Source: Anaerolineales bacterium (GTDB lineage: Bacteria > Chloroflexota > Anaerolineae > Anaerolineales > Villigracilaceae). Taken from it: a stretch of DNA of 32,577 bases. The stretch spans positions 1 to 32,577 of the forward strand of contig JAGVAO010000110.1 of NCBI GenBank assembly GCA_020060235.1. The letters are read 5' to 3'. The notes under the pieces are model-generated. The model worked only from the letters and a program-made list of their open reading frames with translations. It was not told the origin of the DNA and ran no database searches. The position numbers and the translations under genes were made by a program. Positions 1-7,051 of the stretch are shown piece after piece. Positions within the stretch are counted from its first letter, which is position 1. Each line of letters starts with the position of its first letter.

Positions 1-102
1 TCTTCCACTGGCTCAGTTTGTACGTCAAGTTGTTGTTTGCTCACGCTCTCAGTTTACTCAATTCTTCTATTCTCTGTTTAAAATGACCGAACCGAAAGTT
101 TC
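1..102. other. Non-coding upstream edge of the sugar operon
   Basis: There is no convincing gene or strong promoter in the first 102 bases. An AT-rich TTTAAAAT at 77-84 could serve as a -10 box, but no -35 box is evident. Confidence 0.4.
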
Positions 103-1389
103 ATGTTCATCTTCGCACTCGTGTTGGCTGCCTGCGCCCCGGCTGACCCGGAAACAATTATCGAAACCCGAGTCGAAACTGTAGAAAAAACCGTCACCGA
201 GGTCGTCGAAGTTCCGGCCCAGCGAACCGAGGTACGGCTCTCGGGCTGGGTCTCCAGCCCCTCCGAAACCGCCCTGTTGCAATCGCTGCTGTATGAATTC
301 TCGGTGCAAAACCCTGACATCCTGGTCAAATATGAACCAATCACGGGTGATTATAAACAGGCCTTGCTGACCTCCATCGCCGGCGGCGTTGAACCCGATA
401 TCTTCTATATCGATATTTTCTGGTGGCTCGAGTTCGCGGCCAATGATGTCCTGCTGCCCATCGACGATTTGATGGCTGCCAACGGTATCGGCGCCGACGA
501 GTTCATCCCCTCGCTGGTTGAGGCCTTCACCTATGAAGACAACCTGTACGGCATCGCCAAGGACTTCAACACCCTGGGCATGTTCTACAACAAAGGCCTC
601 TTCGATAACGCTGGCCTGGCATACCCCACCGATGACTGGACCTGGGACAACCTGAAATCGGCTGCCGCCGCCCTGACCGATACCAGCGATGCCAATCGCC
701 CTGTGTACGGCCTTTGCACCGCTGCCGACCCCGGTCGCTTCCCGGCCTTTGTCTTCCAGAATGGCGGCTCTGTCATGAACGCAGACTTCTCAGACACCAC
801 CCTGGATAGCGCAGCCGCTGTTGGCGCAGCCGAGTTCTATACATCCTTCCGCGCCGAAGGTATCGGCGCCACCCCCTCCGACGTGGGTGAGGGCTGGCAG
901 GGAACGGCTTTCGGCAAAGGCCAGTGCGCAATGGTCTATGAAGGCGGCTGGTTAATCCCCTACCTGCGCGACCAGTTCCCGGATGTCAGCTATGGCGTTG
1001 TGTTGCCGCCTGCCGGGCCTGGCGGCGAGGGCAACCTCATCTTCACCGTTGCCTGGGCAATTTCAGCCAACACCGAAAACCCCGAAGCTGCCTGGAAGGT
1101 GATTGAATTCCTGACCAGCGAAGAGAGCCAGCAGCGGGTCCTCGAGAGCGGTTTTGCGCTTCCCTCGCGCGCTTCATTGCAGGATAGCGAATACCTTCAG
1201 AACAACCCCAATTCTGCCGCCATCTTCCAGGGTTCTTTTGAAGGCGCTCAACCTTTCTTCTGGGGAGCCTATGGGTCAGACGTCAACGACCAGATGGGCA
1301 AAGCCCTCGAGCGAGTGTTCCTGGAAAACCAGGACATTGAAGAGAGTATGAAACAGGCTGCCGAGGCGATACGCAGCCTCATGCGGTAA
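103..1389 (+). CDS. ABC transporter sugar-binding lipoprotein (solute-binding protein family 1)
   Basis: This is the extracellular solute receptor of a carbohydrate ABC importer. The N-terminus has a lipobox-like L-A-A-C with Cys11. A low-complexity linker rich in Glu, Val and Thr follows (about residues 17-40), as is common in Chloroflexota binding lipoproteins. The rest reads as a family 1 solute-binding fold, with blocks such as EPDIFYIDIFWW and GMFYNKGLFD and a late AAWKVIEFL segment. Two MalF/MalG-like permeases follow, then a disaccharide phosphorylase, so the ligand is probably an alpha-linked glucose disaccharide. An in-frame TAA at 79-81 leaves ATG 103 as the only ATG start. The resulting signal peptide is oddly short and has no basic residues, and no good ribosome site precedes it. 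Family assignment is secure; ligand identity is inferred from neighbours. Confidence 0.9.
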   Translation: MFIFALVLAACAPADPETIIETRVETVEKTVTEVVEVPAQRTEVRLSGWVSSPSETALLQSLLYEFSVQNPDILVKYEPITGDYKQALLTSIAGGVEPDIFYIDIFWWLEFAANDVLLPIDDLMAANGIGADEFIPSLVEAFTYEDNLYGIAKDFNTLGMFYNKGLFDNAGLAYPTDDWTWDNLKSAAAALTDTSDANRPVYGLCTAADPGRFPAFVFQNGGSVMNADFSDTTLDSAAAVGAAEFYTSFRAEGIGATPSDVGEGWQGTAFGKGQCAMVYEGGWLIPYLRDQFPDVSYGVVLPPAGPGGEGNLIFTVAWAISANTENPEAAWKVIEFLTSEESQQRVLESGFALPSRASLQDSEYLQNNPNSAAIFQGSFEGAQPFFWGAYGSDVNDQMGKALERVFLENQDIEESMKQAAEAIRSLMR

Positions 1390-1403
1390 TCTTTGTTCAC
1401 GCC

Positions 1404-1442
1404 GGATGTCCCGAAGGCATCTCTGACGCCTTCGGGACATCC
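1404..1442 (+). other. Intercistronic stem-loop between binding protein and first permease
   Basis: A perfect 15-bp inverted repeat (1404-1418 with 1428-1442) has a 9-nt loop. No T-run follows, and a Shine-Dalgarno AGGAG lies a few bases downstream. This looks less like a terminator than like the processing or stabilising hairpins found after binding-protein genes (malE-malF type), which keep the receptor transcript more abundant than the permease transcript. The structure is seen; the role is inferred. Confidence 0.8.
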
Positions 1443-1459
1443 TTGAAAGGAGATACATC

Positions 1460-2350
1460 ATGATATCTGCTGGCCGCCGCCGCAAGTTGTCTGAAGCTAT
1501 TGATGGCTACCTGTTTATCTCTCCCTGGCTGATTATCTTTGCCATTTTCAGTGTCATTTCGTTGGGCTACGCTGTTTATCTATCCTTTACCAGTTACAAC
1601 TTGCTCAGGCCGCCCGAATGGCATGGGCTGGAAGGATACCAGCGTGTTTTGAATGACGAACTGTTTATGACCAAGGCCCTGCCTAACACCTTTAAATTTG
1701 TTCTCATTGTTGTTCCCATTCAAACGGCTTTGAGCCTGGTTTTGGCCTTCACAATGGACCAGAAACTGCGTTACCGCCGATTTTTCCGCACCGTGTTTTA
1801 CCTGCCGTCAGTCACATCTTCGGTGGTCATCTCCCTCATTTTTGTCTGGCTCTTTGCCCCGCAGGGCATTTTCAATCAAATCACAGGGTTGACGAACAAC
1901 TGGCTCAACGACCCGGCGACCGCGTTCTACGTCATCATGGGGTTGAACATCTTTACAACCGCTGGCACGCTTATGCTTATTTTCCTGGCGGGCCTGCAGG
2001 ATATTTCATCCACCATTTATGAAGCCTCCGAGATTGACGGGGCCAACGCCGTGCAAAAATTTTTCTACATCACCATCCCCATGCTGCGCCCGGTCATCTT
2101 TTTTGTGGTTACGGTCGGTGTCATCGGTTGTTTCCAGGTCTTCGACCAGATTTTTATCATGACCGCCGGTGGCCCGCTGGATAGCACCACCACTATCACT
2201 TACCTTATCTATAAATGGGCCTTCCGTGATACCACCATCAAGATGGGGCAAGCCGCCTCCCTGGCTGTCATTCTCACCTTCATTATTTTGGTTGTTACCT
2301 TGCTGCAGCGCCGTGTTATTGAAGGCAGCGGCTCCTCTGCAGAACGGTAG
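1460..2350 (+). CDS. Sugar ABC transporter permease, MalF/UgpA type
   Basis: This is one of two membrane subunits forming the channel of the carbohydrate importer. It has 296 residues with about six hydrophobic segments. The cytoplasmic EAA loop begins at Glu188 (E-A-S-E-I-D-G-A, then I-T-I-P), the site that docks the ATPase. The start is well supported by AGGAG about 7 bases upstream. It follows the binding protein after a stem-loop gap and is 14 bases from the second permease, so the three form an operon. No ATP-binding subunit is encoded nearby. Transporters of this class often share one MsmK/UgpC-type ATPase encoded elsewhere, which is likely here. Confidence 0.93.
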   Translation: MISAGRRRKLSEAIDGYLFISPWLIIFAIFSVISLGYAVYLSFTSYNLLRPPEWHGLEGYQRVLNDELFMTKALPNTFKFVLIVVPIQTALSLVLAFTMDQKLRYRRFFRTVFYLPSVTSSVVISLIFVWLFAPQGIFNQITGLTNNWLNDPATAFYVIMGLNIFTTAGTLMLIFLAGLQDISSTIYEASEIDGANAVQKFFYITIPMLRPVIFFVVTVGVIGCFQVFDQIFIMTAGGPLDSTTTITYLIYKWAFRDTTIKMGQAASLAVILTFIILVVTLLQRRVIEGSGSSAER

Positions 2351-2364
2351 AAAGGGATAATGAC

Positions 2365-3303
2365 ATGACAACGACTCCAACGACCACCCCCGATTCGGGT
2401 TTCGGCTGGTTCCTCTTCTTCGTAAGAATTCGCCAGACTGTCTTTAAAATAATTTTCTATGCAATTCTGATAGCCTGGGCCTTGTTTTCCATCGCGCCGT
2501 TATATTTTACGCTGGTCTTTTCGTTCAAGCCGGTAGTCGACGCCTATGCTCCCCCGATTTGGTGGCCGACTCCCTTCACGCTTGACAACTACCAGACCAT
2601 CCTGGGAACCTTTGACCTCTTCCCGCGCTGGGTTGTCAACAGCATTAACATTTCGCTGGTTGTCACACTCTTGCGCGTCCTGTTCTGCGCGATGGCCGGG
2701 TACGCCTTCGCCCGCATAGAATTCCCGCTCAAGAAAATCCTGTTCAACGTCCTGCTCGTCTCGATGATGATGCCCGGCATTGTCACCCTGATTCCGTCCT
2801 TCCTTATCATCGGGCCGGGGCTGGTGCGCGGCGGCCTGACACTGGGCGACCTGGCAATCCCCACTGGCTTTGGCCTGCTCGACAGCCATTGGGCGGTCAT
2901 CCTGCCGGGCGTCGCCGACGCCTTTGGCGTTTTCATGATGACCCAGTTCTACAAATCCTTCCCGCGTGAGTTAGAAGAAGCCGCAGTGATGGACGGCTCC
3001 GGGCGTTGGAGCACCTTTTTCCGCATCGTCCTGCCTATCAGCCAGACCCAACTGCTTACCCTCGGCCTGCTCACCTTCCAGGGTGCCTGGAACAACTTCC
3101 TCTGGCCTCTCATCGTCCTGCGCTCACCCGAAAATTTCACCCTGCCGATTGGCCTGCAATGGTTTCGCGGCGAATATTACACCCTGTATTCGGTCGTCCT
3201 GGCCGGGTCGCTCTTCAACACACTGCCCATCCTGATAATTTTCTTTATCTTCCAGCGCTACTTCATTCGCAGCGTCGCCTCAACCGGTTCCAAAGAAGGT
3301 TGA
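2365..3303 (+). CDS. Sugar ABC transporter permease, MalG/UgpE type
   Basis: This is the second membrane subunit of the importer, 312 residues with about six membrane segments. Its EAA loop is canonical: Glu205-Ala-Ala, then M-D-G-S-G and I-V-L-P, the ATPase-docking helix. The N-terminus is about 20 residues longer than a minimal MalG and mostly polar (Thr/Pro-rich) before the first membrane segment. A purine-rich stretch (AAAGGGA) precedes the ATG. It lies directly downstream of the MalF-type gene and upstream of the GH65 phosphorylase gene. Substrate specificity cannot be read from the permease itself. Confidence 0.93.
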   Translation: MTTTPTTTPDSGFGWFLFFVRIRQTVFKIIFYAILIAWALFSIAPLYFTLVFSFKPVVDAYAPPIWWPTPFTLDNYQTILGTFDLFPRWVVNSINISLVVTLLRVLFCAMAGYAFARIEFPLKKILFNVLLVSMMMPGIVTLIPSFLIIGPGLVRGGLTLGDLAIPTGFGLLDSHWAVILPGVADAFGVFMMTQFYKSFPRELEEAAVMDGSGRWSTFFRIVLPISQTQLLTLGLLTFQGAWNNFLWPLIVLRSPENFTLPIGLQWFRGEYYTLYSVVLAGSLFNTLPILIIFFIFQRYFIRSVASTGSKEG

Positions 3304-3316
3304 TTCTCCTCCAAAC

Positions 3317-3348
3317 AGCCGGCCCTGTCCGCCAAAGCAGGGCCGGCT
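3317..3348 (+). other. Intercistronic stem-loop between permease and GH65 genes
   Basis: A perfect 11-bp GC-rich inverted repeat (3317-3327 with 3338-3348) has a 10-nt loop and sits 14 nt after the permease stop. No T-tract follows, so it is more likely an mRNA processing or stabilising element than a full terminator. It is the second such element in this operon. Confidence 0.7.
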
Positions 3349-3384
3349 CAGGAAACACATTCCCAACAAACAAAAAGACTAACC

Positions 3385-5532
3385 ATGTGGACACTCACCG
3401 AAAACTCATTCGACCCCTCTTCACAGCATCATAAAGAAACCATTTTCACCATCGGCAACGGTTACCTTTCCACGCGCGGCGCATTCGAGGAAGGCTACCC
3501 CGGCGAAAGCCGCGCCACTTTTGTGCATGGCGTCTTCGACGACGCCCCGGTGGTTTTTACCGAACTGGTCAACGCCCCCGACTGGCTTTCCATGCAGGTT
3601 TTGCTTAATGGTGAAAAATTCTCGCTGGCAAGCGGTGAAATCCTCGATTACCTGCGCGAACTCGACCTTCGCACCGGACTGCTAACCCGCCGCGTGCGCT
3701 GGCAATCCCCCTCCGGCCAGGTCGCAACCATCCAATTCGAGCGCTTCGCCTCCCTGGCCGACCAGCACCTGCTGGCCCTGCGCTGCCAGGTCTGGCCTGA
3801 ATTCGACGGTCAAATCGAAATCCGCGCCGCTTTGAATGGGCATGCCGACAACCAGGGGCTGGCCCATTGGAACCATGTCACCCAGCGCCAGGAAAATCGG
3901 GACACGGTCGGCCTGCAAACCCGCACCCGTTCGAGCGGCATTCACCTGGCCCTGGCCATGCGCCTGCCCGGAACCAACTCCCCCGAGCCAGACTACTGGG
4001 ATACGGAAAACATTCCCACACTGCGGCAGGTTTTCCCGGCCCACAACGGGCAGCCCATTACCCTGGTCAAATTCGTAGGGATAGCCACCTCCCGCGATAC
4101 CGACCAGCCGCTGGAAAAAGCGCTGGTTCACGCAGCCCGCCCCGAAAGTTGGGAGGCGGCCCTCGAAGCGCACCGCCAGGCCTGGGAGCAGGAATGGGAA
4201 CGCTGCGAGGTAAGCATCGAGGGCGACGAAGAAGCCGAAATCGCCCTGCGGTTCAGCTTGTTCCAATTGCTTATCGCCGCCCCTCGTCATGACAAGCGTG
4301 TCAACATCGGGGCCAAGACTCTCTCTGGCTTTGGCTATCGCGGTCATGCCTTCTGGGATACCGAGATTTTCATGCTGCCGGTCTTTACCTATACCGCGCC
4401 GCACATCGCCCGCAACCTGCTCGATTACCGCCATCTCACCCTGCCCGCCGCCCGTGAAAAAGCCCGCCAAGCTGGTTTTGAAGGCGCGTGGTTCGCCTGG
4501 GAAAGCGCCGACACTGGCGAGGAAGTCACCCCCACCTGGGTGCCCGATTTCCATGACAAGAAAAAACTGGCCCGCGTCTGGACCGGCGACCTGGCGATTC
4601 ACATCTCGGCTGATGTGGCCTATGCTGCCTGGCAATACTGGCGCGCTACCGGAGATGATGCCTGGTTTACCGAAAGCGGCGCCGAACTGGTGCTCGATAC
4701 CGCCAAATTCTTTGCCTCGCGCGCCGAATGGCAGCCCGAACGGGGCTGTTATGCCTACAGCGATGTCATCGGCCCGGACGAGTATCACGACCACAACGAC
4801 AACAACGCCTACACCAACCGCCTGGCGCAATGGAACATCCAAACCGGGCTGCAAACCCTAAATTGGCTGGAAAAGAATCAGCCCGAAAAAGCCACAGAGC
4901 TGGCCGGAACTCTTGACCTGACCCCGGAGCGGCTTTCAAAATGGCAGGATGTGGCCGAGAAAATCTGCCTGCACATTGACCCAACCGGCCTGATTGAGCA
5001 ATTTGACGGCTTTTTTGCCCTCAAAGATGTCAACCTGGCAGATTACGAGCCGCGCACCAAATCGATGCACGAGATTTTCGGCGTCGAAGCGGCCAACCAA
5101 TACCAGGTGCTCAAACAGCCGGATGTGCTGATGGTGCAGTACCTGCTGCACGACGAATATACCGACGAGCAAATTCGCGTCAATTACGATTACTACACCC
5201 CACGCACCGACCACACCTATGGCTCCTCGCTGGGGCCGTCCATCCAGGCCATCGTCGCCTGCCTGATGGGTGATGTCGACGAAGCCTACGAGCACTTCAT
5301 CCGCGCTGCCCGCGCCGACCTGCGCGATGTGCGCGGCAACGCCGGGGATGGCATTCACGCCGCTTCAGCTGGCGGAATCTGGCAGGCGCTCGTCTTTGGC
5401 TTCGGCGGCTTGCGCATTCATCCTGATGGCCAGTGGGAGACCCACCCGCGCCTGCCCAAGCACTGGAAAAGCCTGACCTTCCGCTTTACCTTGCGCGGCC
5501 AGCAGCACCTCGTCCGGCTGGAAAACCGCTAA
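3385..5532 (+). CDS. Glycoside hydrolase family 65 disaccharide phosphorylase (maltose/kojibiose/trehalose phosphorylase-like)
   Basis: GH65 phosphorylases cleave an alpha-glucosidic disaccharide with inorganic phosphate and inversion, giving beta-glucose 1-phosphate and the acceptor sugar, in the cytoplasm. The 715-residue protein starts with the family N-terminal beta-sandwich signature (ETIFTIGNGYLSTRGAFEEG). It then has the HAFWDTE region and the catalytic-acid motif GPDEYHDH with Glu466. Phosphate-pocket elements are visible: Lys577-Gln-Pro-Asp-Val, Gly-Ser614-Ser615-Leu and Gly-Ile-His658. Directly downstream is beta-phosphoglucomutase, the standard partner, and directly upstream is the sugar importer. 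The phosphate-loop sequence (TYGSSLGPS) differs from the H-x-SSLS form I recall for maltose phosphorylase, so the linkage specificity is open: maltose, trehalose, kojibiose or nigerose. The ribosome site is weak. Confidence 0.93.
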   Translation: MWTLTENSFDPSSQHHKETIFTIGNGYLSTRGAFEEGYPGESRATFVHGVFDDAPVVFTELVNAPDWLSMQVLLNGEKFSLASGEILDYLRELDLRTGLLTRRVRWQSPSGQVATIQFERFASLADQHLLALRCQVWPEFDGQIEIRAALNGHADNQGLAHWNHVTQRQENRDTVGLQTRTRSSGIHLALAMRLPGTNSPEPDYWDTENIPTLRQVFPAHNGQPITLVKFVGIATSRDTDQPLEKALVHAARPESWEAALEAHRQAWEQEWERCEVSIEGDEEAEIALRFSLFQLLIAAPRHDKRVNIGAKTLSGFGYRGHAFWDTEIFMLPVFTYTAPHIARNLLDYRHLTLPAAREKARQAGFEGAWFAWESADTGEEVTPTWVPDFHDKKKLARVWTGDLAIHISADVAYAAWQYWRATGDDAWFTESGAELVLDTAKFFASRAEWQPERGCYAYSDVIGPDEYHDHNDNNAYTNRLAQWNIQTGLQTLNWLEKNQPEKATELAGTLDLTPERLSKWQDVAEKICLHIDPTGLIEQFDGFFALKDVNLADYEPRTKSMHEIFGVEAANQYQVLKQPDVLMVQYLLHDEYTDEQIRVNYDYYTPRTDHTYGSSLGPSIQAIVACLMGDVDEAYEHFIRAARADLRDVRGNAGDGIHAASAGGIWQALVFGFGGLRIHPDGQWETHPRLPKHWKSLTFRFTLRGQQHLVRLENR

Positions 5533-5552
5533 CCCGACACTGTTGTACCCGC

Positions 5553-5594
5553 GCAAGTGCCATCCCTGAACCCAGGCATGGCACTTGCCTTTTT
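5553..5594 (+). terminator. Intrinsic terminator or attenuator between GH65 and pgmB
   Basis: A perfect 11-bp stem (5553-5563 with 5578-5588) with a 14-nt loop is followed by C-T-T-T-T-T, which has the form of a rho-independent terminator. It lies 20 nt after the GH65 stop and about 60 nt before pgmB. It may end most operon transcripts or lower pgmB expression by partial read-through. Confidence 0.8.
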
Positions 5595-5656
5595 ACGGAC
5601 TTCTTCACGAAGCCCGCTCTATTTGCGCACCTGTTACTCGAACGAGGAGGAGTTTT

Positions 5657-6316
5657 ATGCCAATCAAAGCCTTTATTTTCGACCTCGACGGTGTCCTGAC
5701 CGACACCGCCGAATATCATTACCGCGCCTGGAATCGACTGGCCGATGAAATCGACGTCCCTTTTACCCGCGAGGAGAACGAAGCCCTGCGCGGTATTCCA
5801 CGCCGCGAATCGCTCCTGACCCTGCTCAAAGGGCACCCCACTACCGAGGAACAACTGCAAGCCTGGATGTCACGCAAAAATGATTATTACCTCGAATTCA
5901 TCCGCGAAATCTCCTCGACGGATGTACTGCCCGGCGCGCGCGAACTGCTCGAAGAAATCCGCGCCGCCGGCTTGAAATCCGCGCTTGGCTCAGCCAGCAA
6001 GAATGCCCCCGAGGTCATCCAGCGGTTGGGAATCGCACACCTGCTTGATTCCGTTTCGGATGGCAATAGCGTCGAACGCCAAAAACCAGCTCCTGACCTG
6101 TTCCTGCACGCTGCCGGGAAGTTGGGTGTGTCACCGCGAGAATGCGTGGTGGTCGAGGATGCTGCGGCCGGGGTCGAAGCCGCCCTGGCCGGAGGCTTCT
6201 GGACTCTCGCGCTCGGCCCAGTCACTCGTTTTCCTGTTGCCCATCACATCCTGCCTGGCCTGGAAAACATTCACCTTCAAGAATTGCTAGACATCTTTTC
6301 TATTACCGACTTTTGA
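5657..6316 (+). CDS. pgmB: Beta-phosphoglucomutase (HAD superfamily)
   Basis: It converts beta-glucose 1-phosphate to glucose 6-phosphate in the cytoplasm, feeding the GH65 product into glycolysis. The start at 5657 has a strong GAGGAGG ribosome site and gives 219 residues, the usual size; an upstream in-frame ATG at 5585 is less likely. HAD motif I is FDLDGVLTD with nucleophile Asp9 and acid/base Asp11, followed by T-A-E-Y-H-Y-R-A-W, typical of beta-PGM. The substrate loop GIPRRESL, motif II LGSASKNAP, the motif III lysine in Q-K-P-A-P-D, and V-V-E-D-A-A-A-G-V are all present. The gene ends one base before the recombinase remnant, so a rearrangement occurred right at its 3' end without removing known catalytic parts. 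Confidence 0.95.
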   Translation: MPIKAFIFDLDGVLTDTAEYHYRAWNRLADEIDVPFTREENEALRGIPRRESLLTLLKGHPTTEEQLQAWMSRKNDYYLEFIREISSTDVLPGARELLEEIRAAGLKSALGSASKNAPEVIQRLGIAHLLDSVSDGNSVERQKPAPDLFLHAAGKLGVSPRECVVVEDAAAGVEAALAGGFWTLALGPVTRFPVAHHILPGLENIHLQELLDIFSITDF

Positions 6317-6317
6317 A

Positions 6318-6806
6318 TTGGGCGCTTTGCTCCCAACCGACATCCTGCTCTCAGAGAGAAAAGCGGCCCTGACGGTTCGGGCGGGCAAGAGCGGCAAGCA
6401 GCGCAGCGTGCCGCTGAATTCGGAAGTCCGCCGCTTCCTGGAAGAGTGGCTCTCTGTCCGTCCGGAGGCGGGCAGTGAGATGCTTTTCATCGGCCAGCGC
6501 GGCGAGCCGATGCAGGCGCGCTCGGCCCAGATTGCGGTCGTGCGCTACGCCAAACAGGCCGGGCTGGAGGGGGTCACCCCGCACATCCTGCGCCACACCT
6601 TCGCCAAGTCCCTGCTCGATAATGGCGTCTCGCTCGAGAAGGTGGCGGCGTTGCTGGGGCATGAGAGCCTGGACACCACCCGCATCTACGTCCGGTACGA
6701 ATCCAGCGTTCGCGCAGACAATCCTTCGGCAGATTTGAAGTTCAGAAAGACTTCGATTGCCTTGCTTACGGGTAATGAACCCGGGGGACGGTGGTTCATC
6801 AAATAA
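6318..6806 (+). pseudogene. Tyrosine recombinase/integrase, catalytic-domain remnant
   Basis: This 162-codon fragment matches the C-terminal half of XerC/D-like tyrosine recombinases. Visible are the beta-hairpin lysine region (V-R-A-G-K24-S-G-K-Q-R), the H89-x-x-R92 box (HILRHTF), the second His115 in LLGHESLDTT and the nucleophile Tyr124 in RIYVR. The N-terminal core-binding domain and the helix with the first catalytic arginine are missing. Homology begins within a few codons of the pgmB stop, and the only start is a TTG without a ribosome site. It therefore looks like a truncated, probably inactive relic. It ends 84 bases from the 3' end of a tRNA gene, a classic integration target, so it probably marks an old integration or excision event. 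Confidence 0.8.
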
Positions 6807-6851
6807 TCCTCCTTGTAGAGAAAATTGACTAACCACAAGCCTCCGGTCTAG

Positions 6852-6882
6852 CAAAAAACCGTAGCCCGGAGGACTACGGTTT
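6852..6882 (-). terminator. Intrinsic terminator of the tRNA-fMet gene
   Basis: Read on the minus strand, a 9-bp stem (6874-6882 with 6856-6864) with a 9-nt loop runs into a T6 tract (6853-6858, the last three also in the stem). It starts 8 nt after the tRNA 3' end. Confidence 0.8.
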
Positions 6883-6890
6883 GCGAAAAG

Positions 6891-6962
6891 TTGCGGGGGC
6901 AGGACTCGAACCTGCGACCTCCGGGTTATGAGCCCGACGAGCTGCCACTGCTCTACCCCGCG
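6891..6962 (-). tRNA. Initiator tRNA-fMet (anticodon CAT)
   Basis: The minus strand folds into a complete 72-nt cloverleaf. The acceptor stem is CGCGGGG/CCCCGCA, the D stem GAGC/GCTC, the anticodon stem TCGGG/CCCGG with loop CTCATAA, and the T stem GCAGG/CCTGC with loop TTCGAGT. The anticodon CAT lies at 6928-6930. Two hallmarks make it the initiator rather than elongator Met or tRNA-Ile2: the unpaired C1-A72 at the end of the acceptor, and three consecutive G-C pairs next to the anticodon loop. CCA is not encoded. The gene stands alone with its own promoter and terminator. Confidence 0.96.
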
Positions 6963-6981
6963 TCGTTTGTTTAGCCCGCCA

Positions 6982-7009
6982 ATAATACCACGTTTAGGAA
7001 ATGCGTCAA
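6982..7009 (-). promoter_or_regulatory. Promoter of the tRNA-fMet gene
   Basis: On the minus strand, TTGACG (7004-7009) and TATTAT (6982-6987) are separated by 16 bp, placing the transcript start about a dozen bases before the mature tRNA 5' end. It is arranged back to back with the promoter of the lytic transglycosylase gene. Confidence 0.65.
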
Positions 7010-7016
7010 GGCTAAC

Positions 7017-7045
7017 TTGACACCTTGCGCCAAAGACAGTATAAG
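7017..7045 (+). promoter_or_regulatory. Strong sigma-70-type promoter, leaderless configuration
   Basis: A consensus TTGACA (7017-7022) is followed by a 17-bp spacer and TATAAG (7040-7045). The expected transcription start is about seven bases downstream, at or next to the A of the ATG at 7052. The gene would be transcribed as a leaderless mRNA. Confidence 0.7.
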
Positions 7046-7051
7046 GGCGGG

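Noticed and set aside
3682-4854. 390-codon open frame antisense to the GH65 gene
   Set aside because: It lies wholly opposite a gene with complete catalytic motifs, has no ribosome site, and its Val/Gly-rich translation reflects GC-rich complementary codons.
5585-5656. Upstream in-frame start for beta-phosphoglucomutase
   Set aside because: It would begin inside or next to the terminator hairpin, without a ribosome site; ATG 5657 has GAGGAGG and gives the family length.
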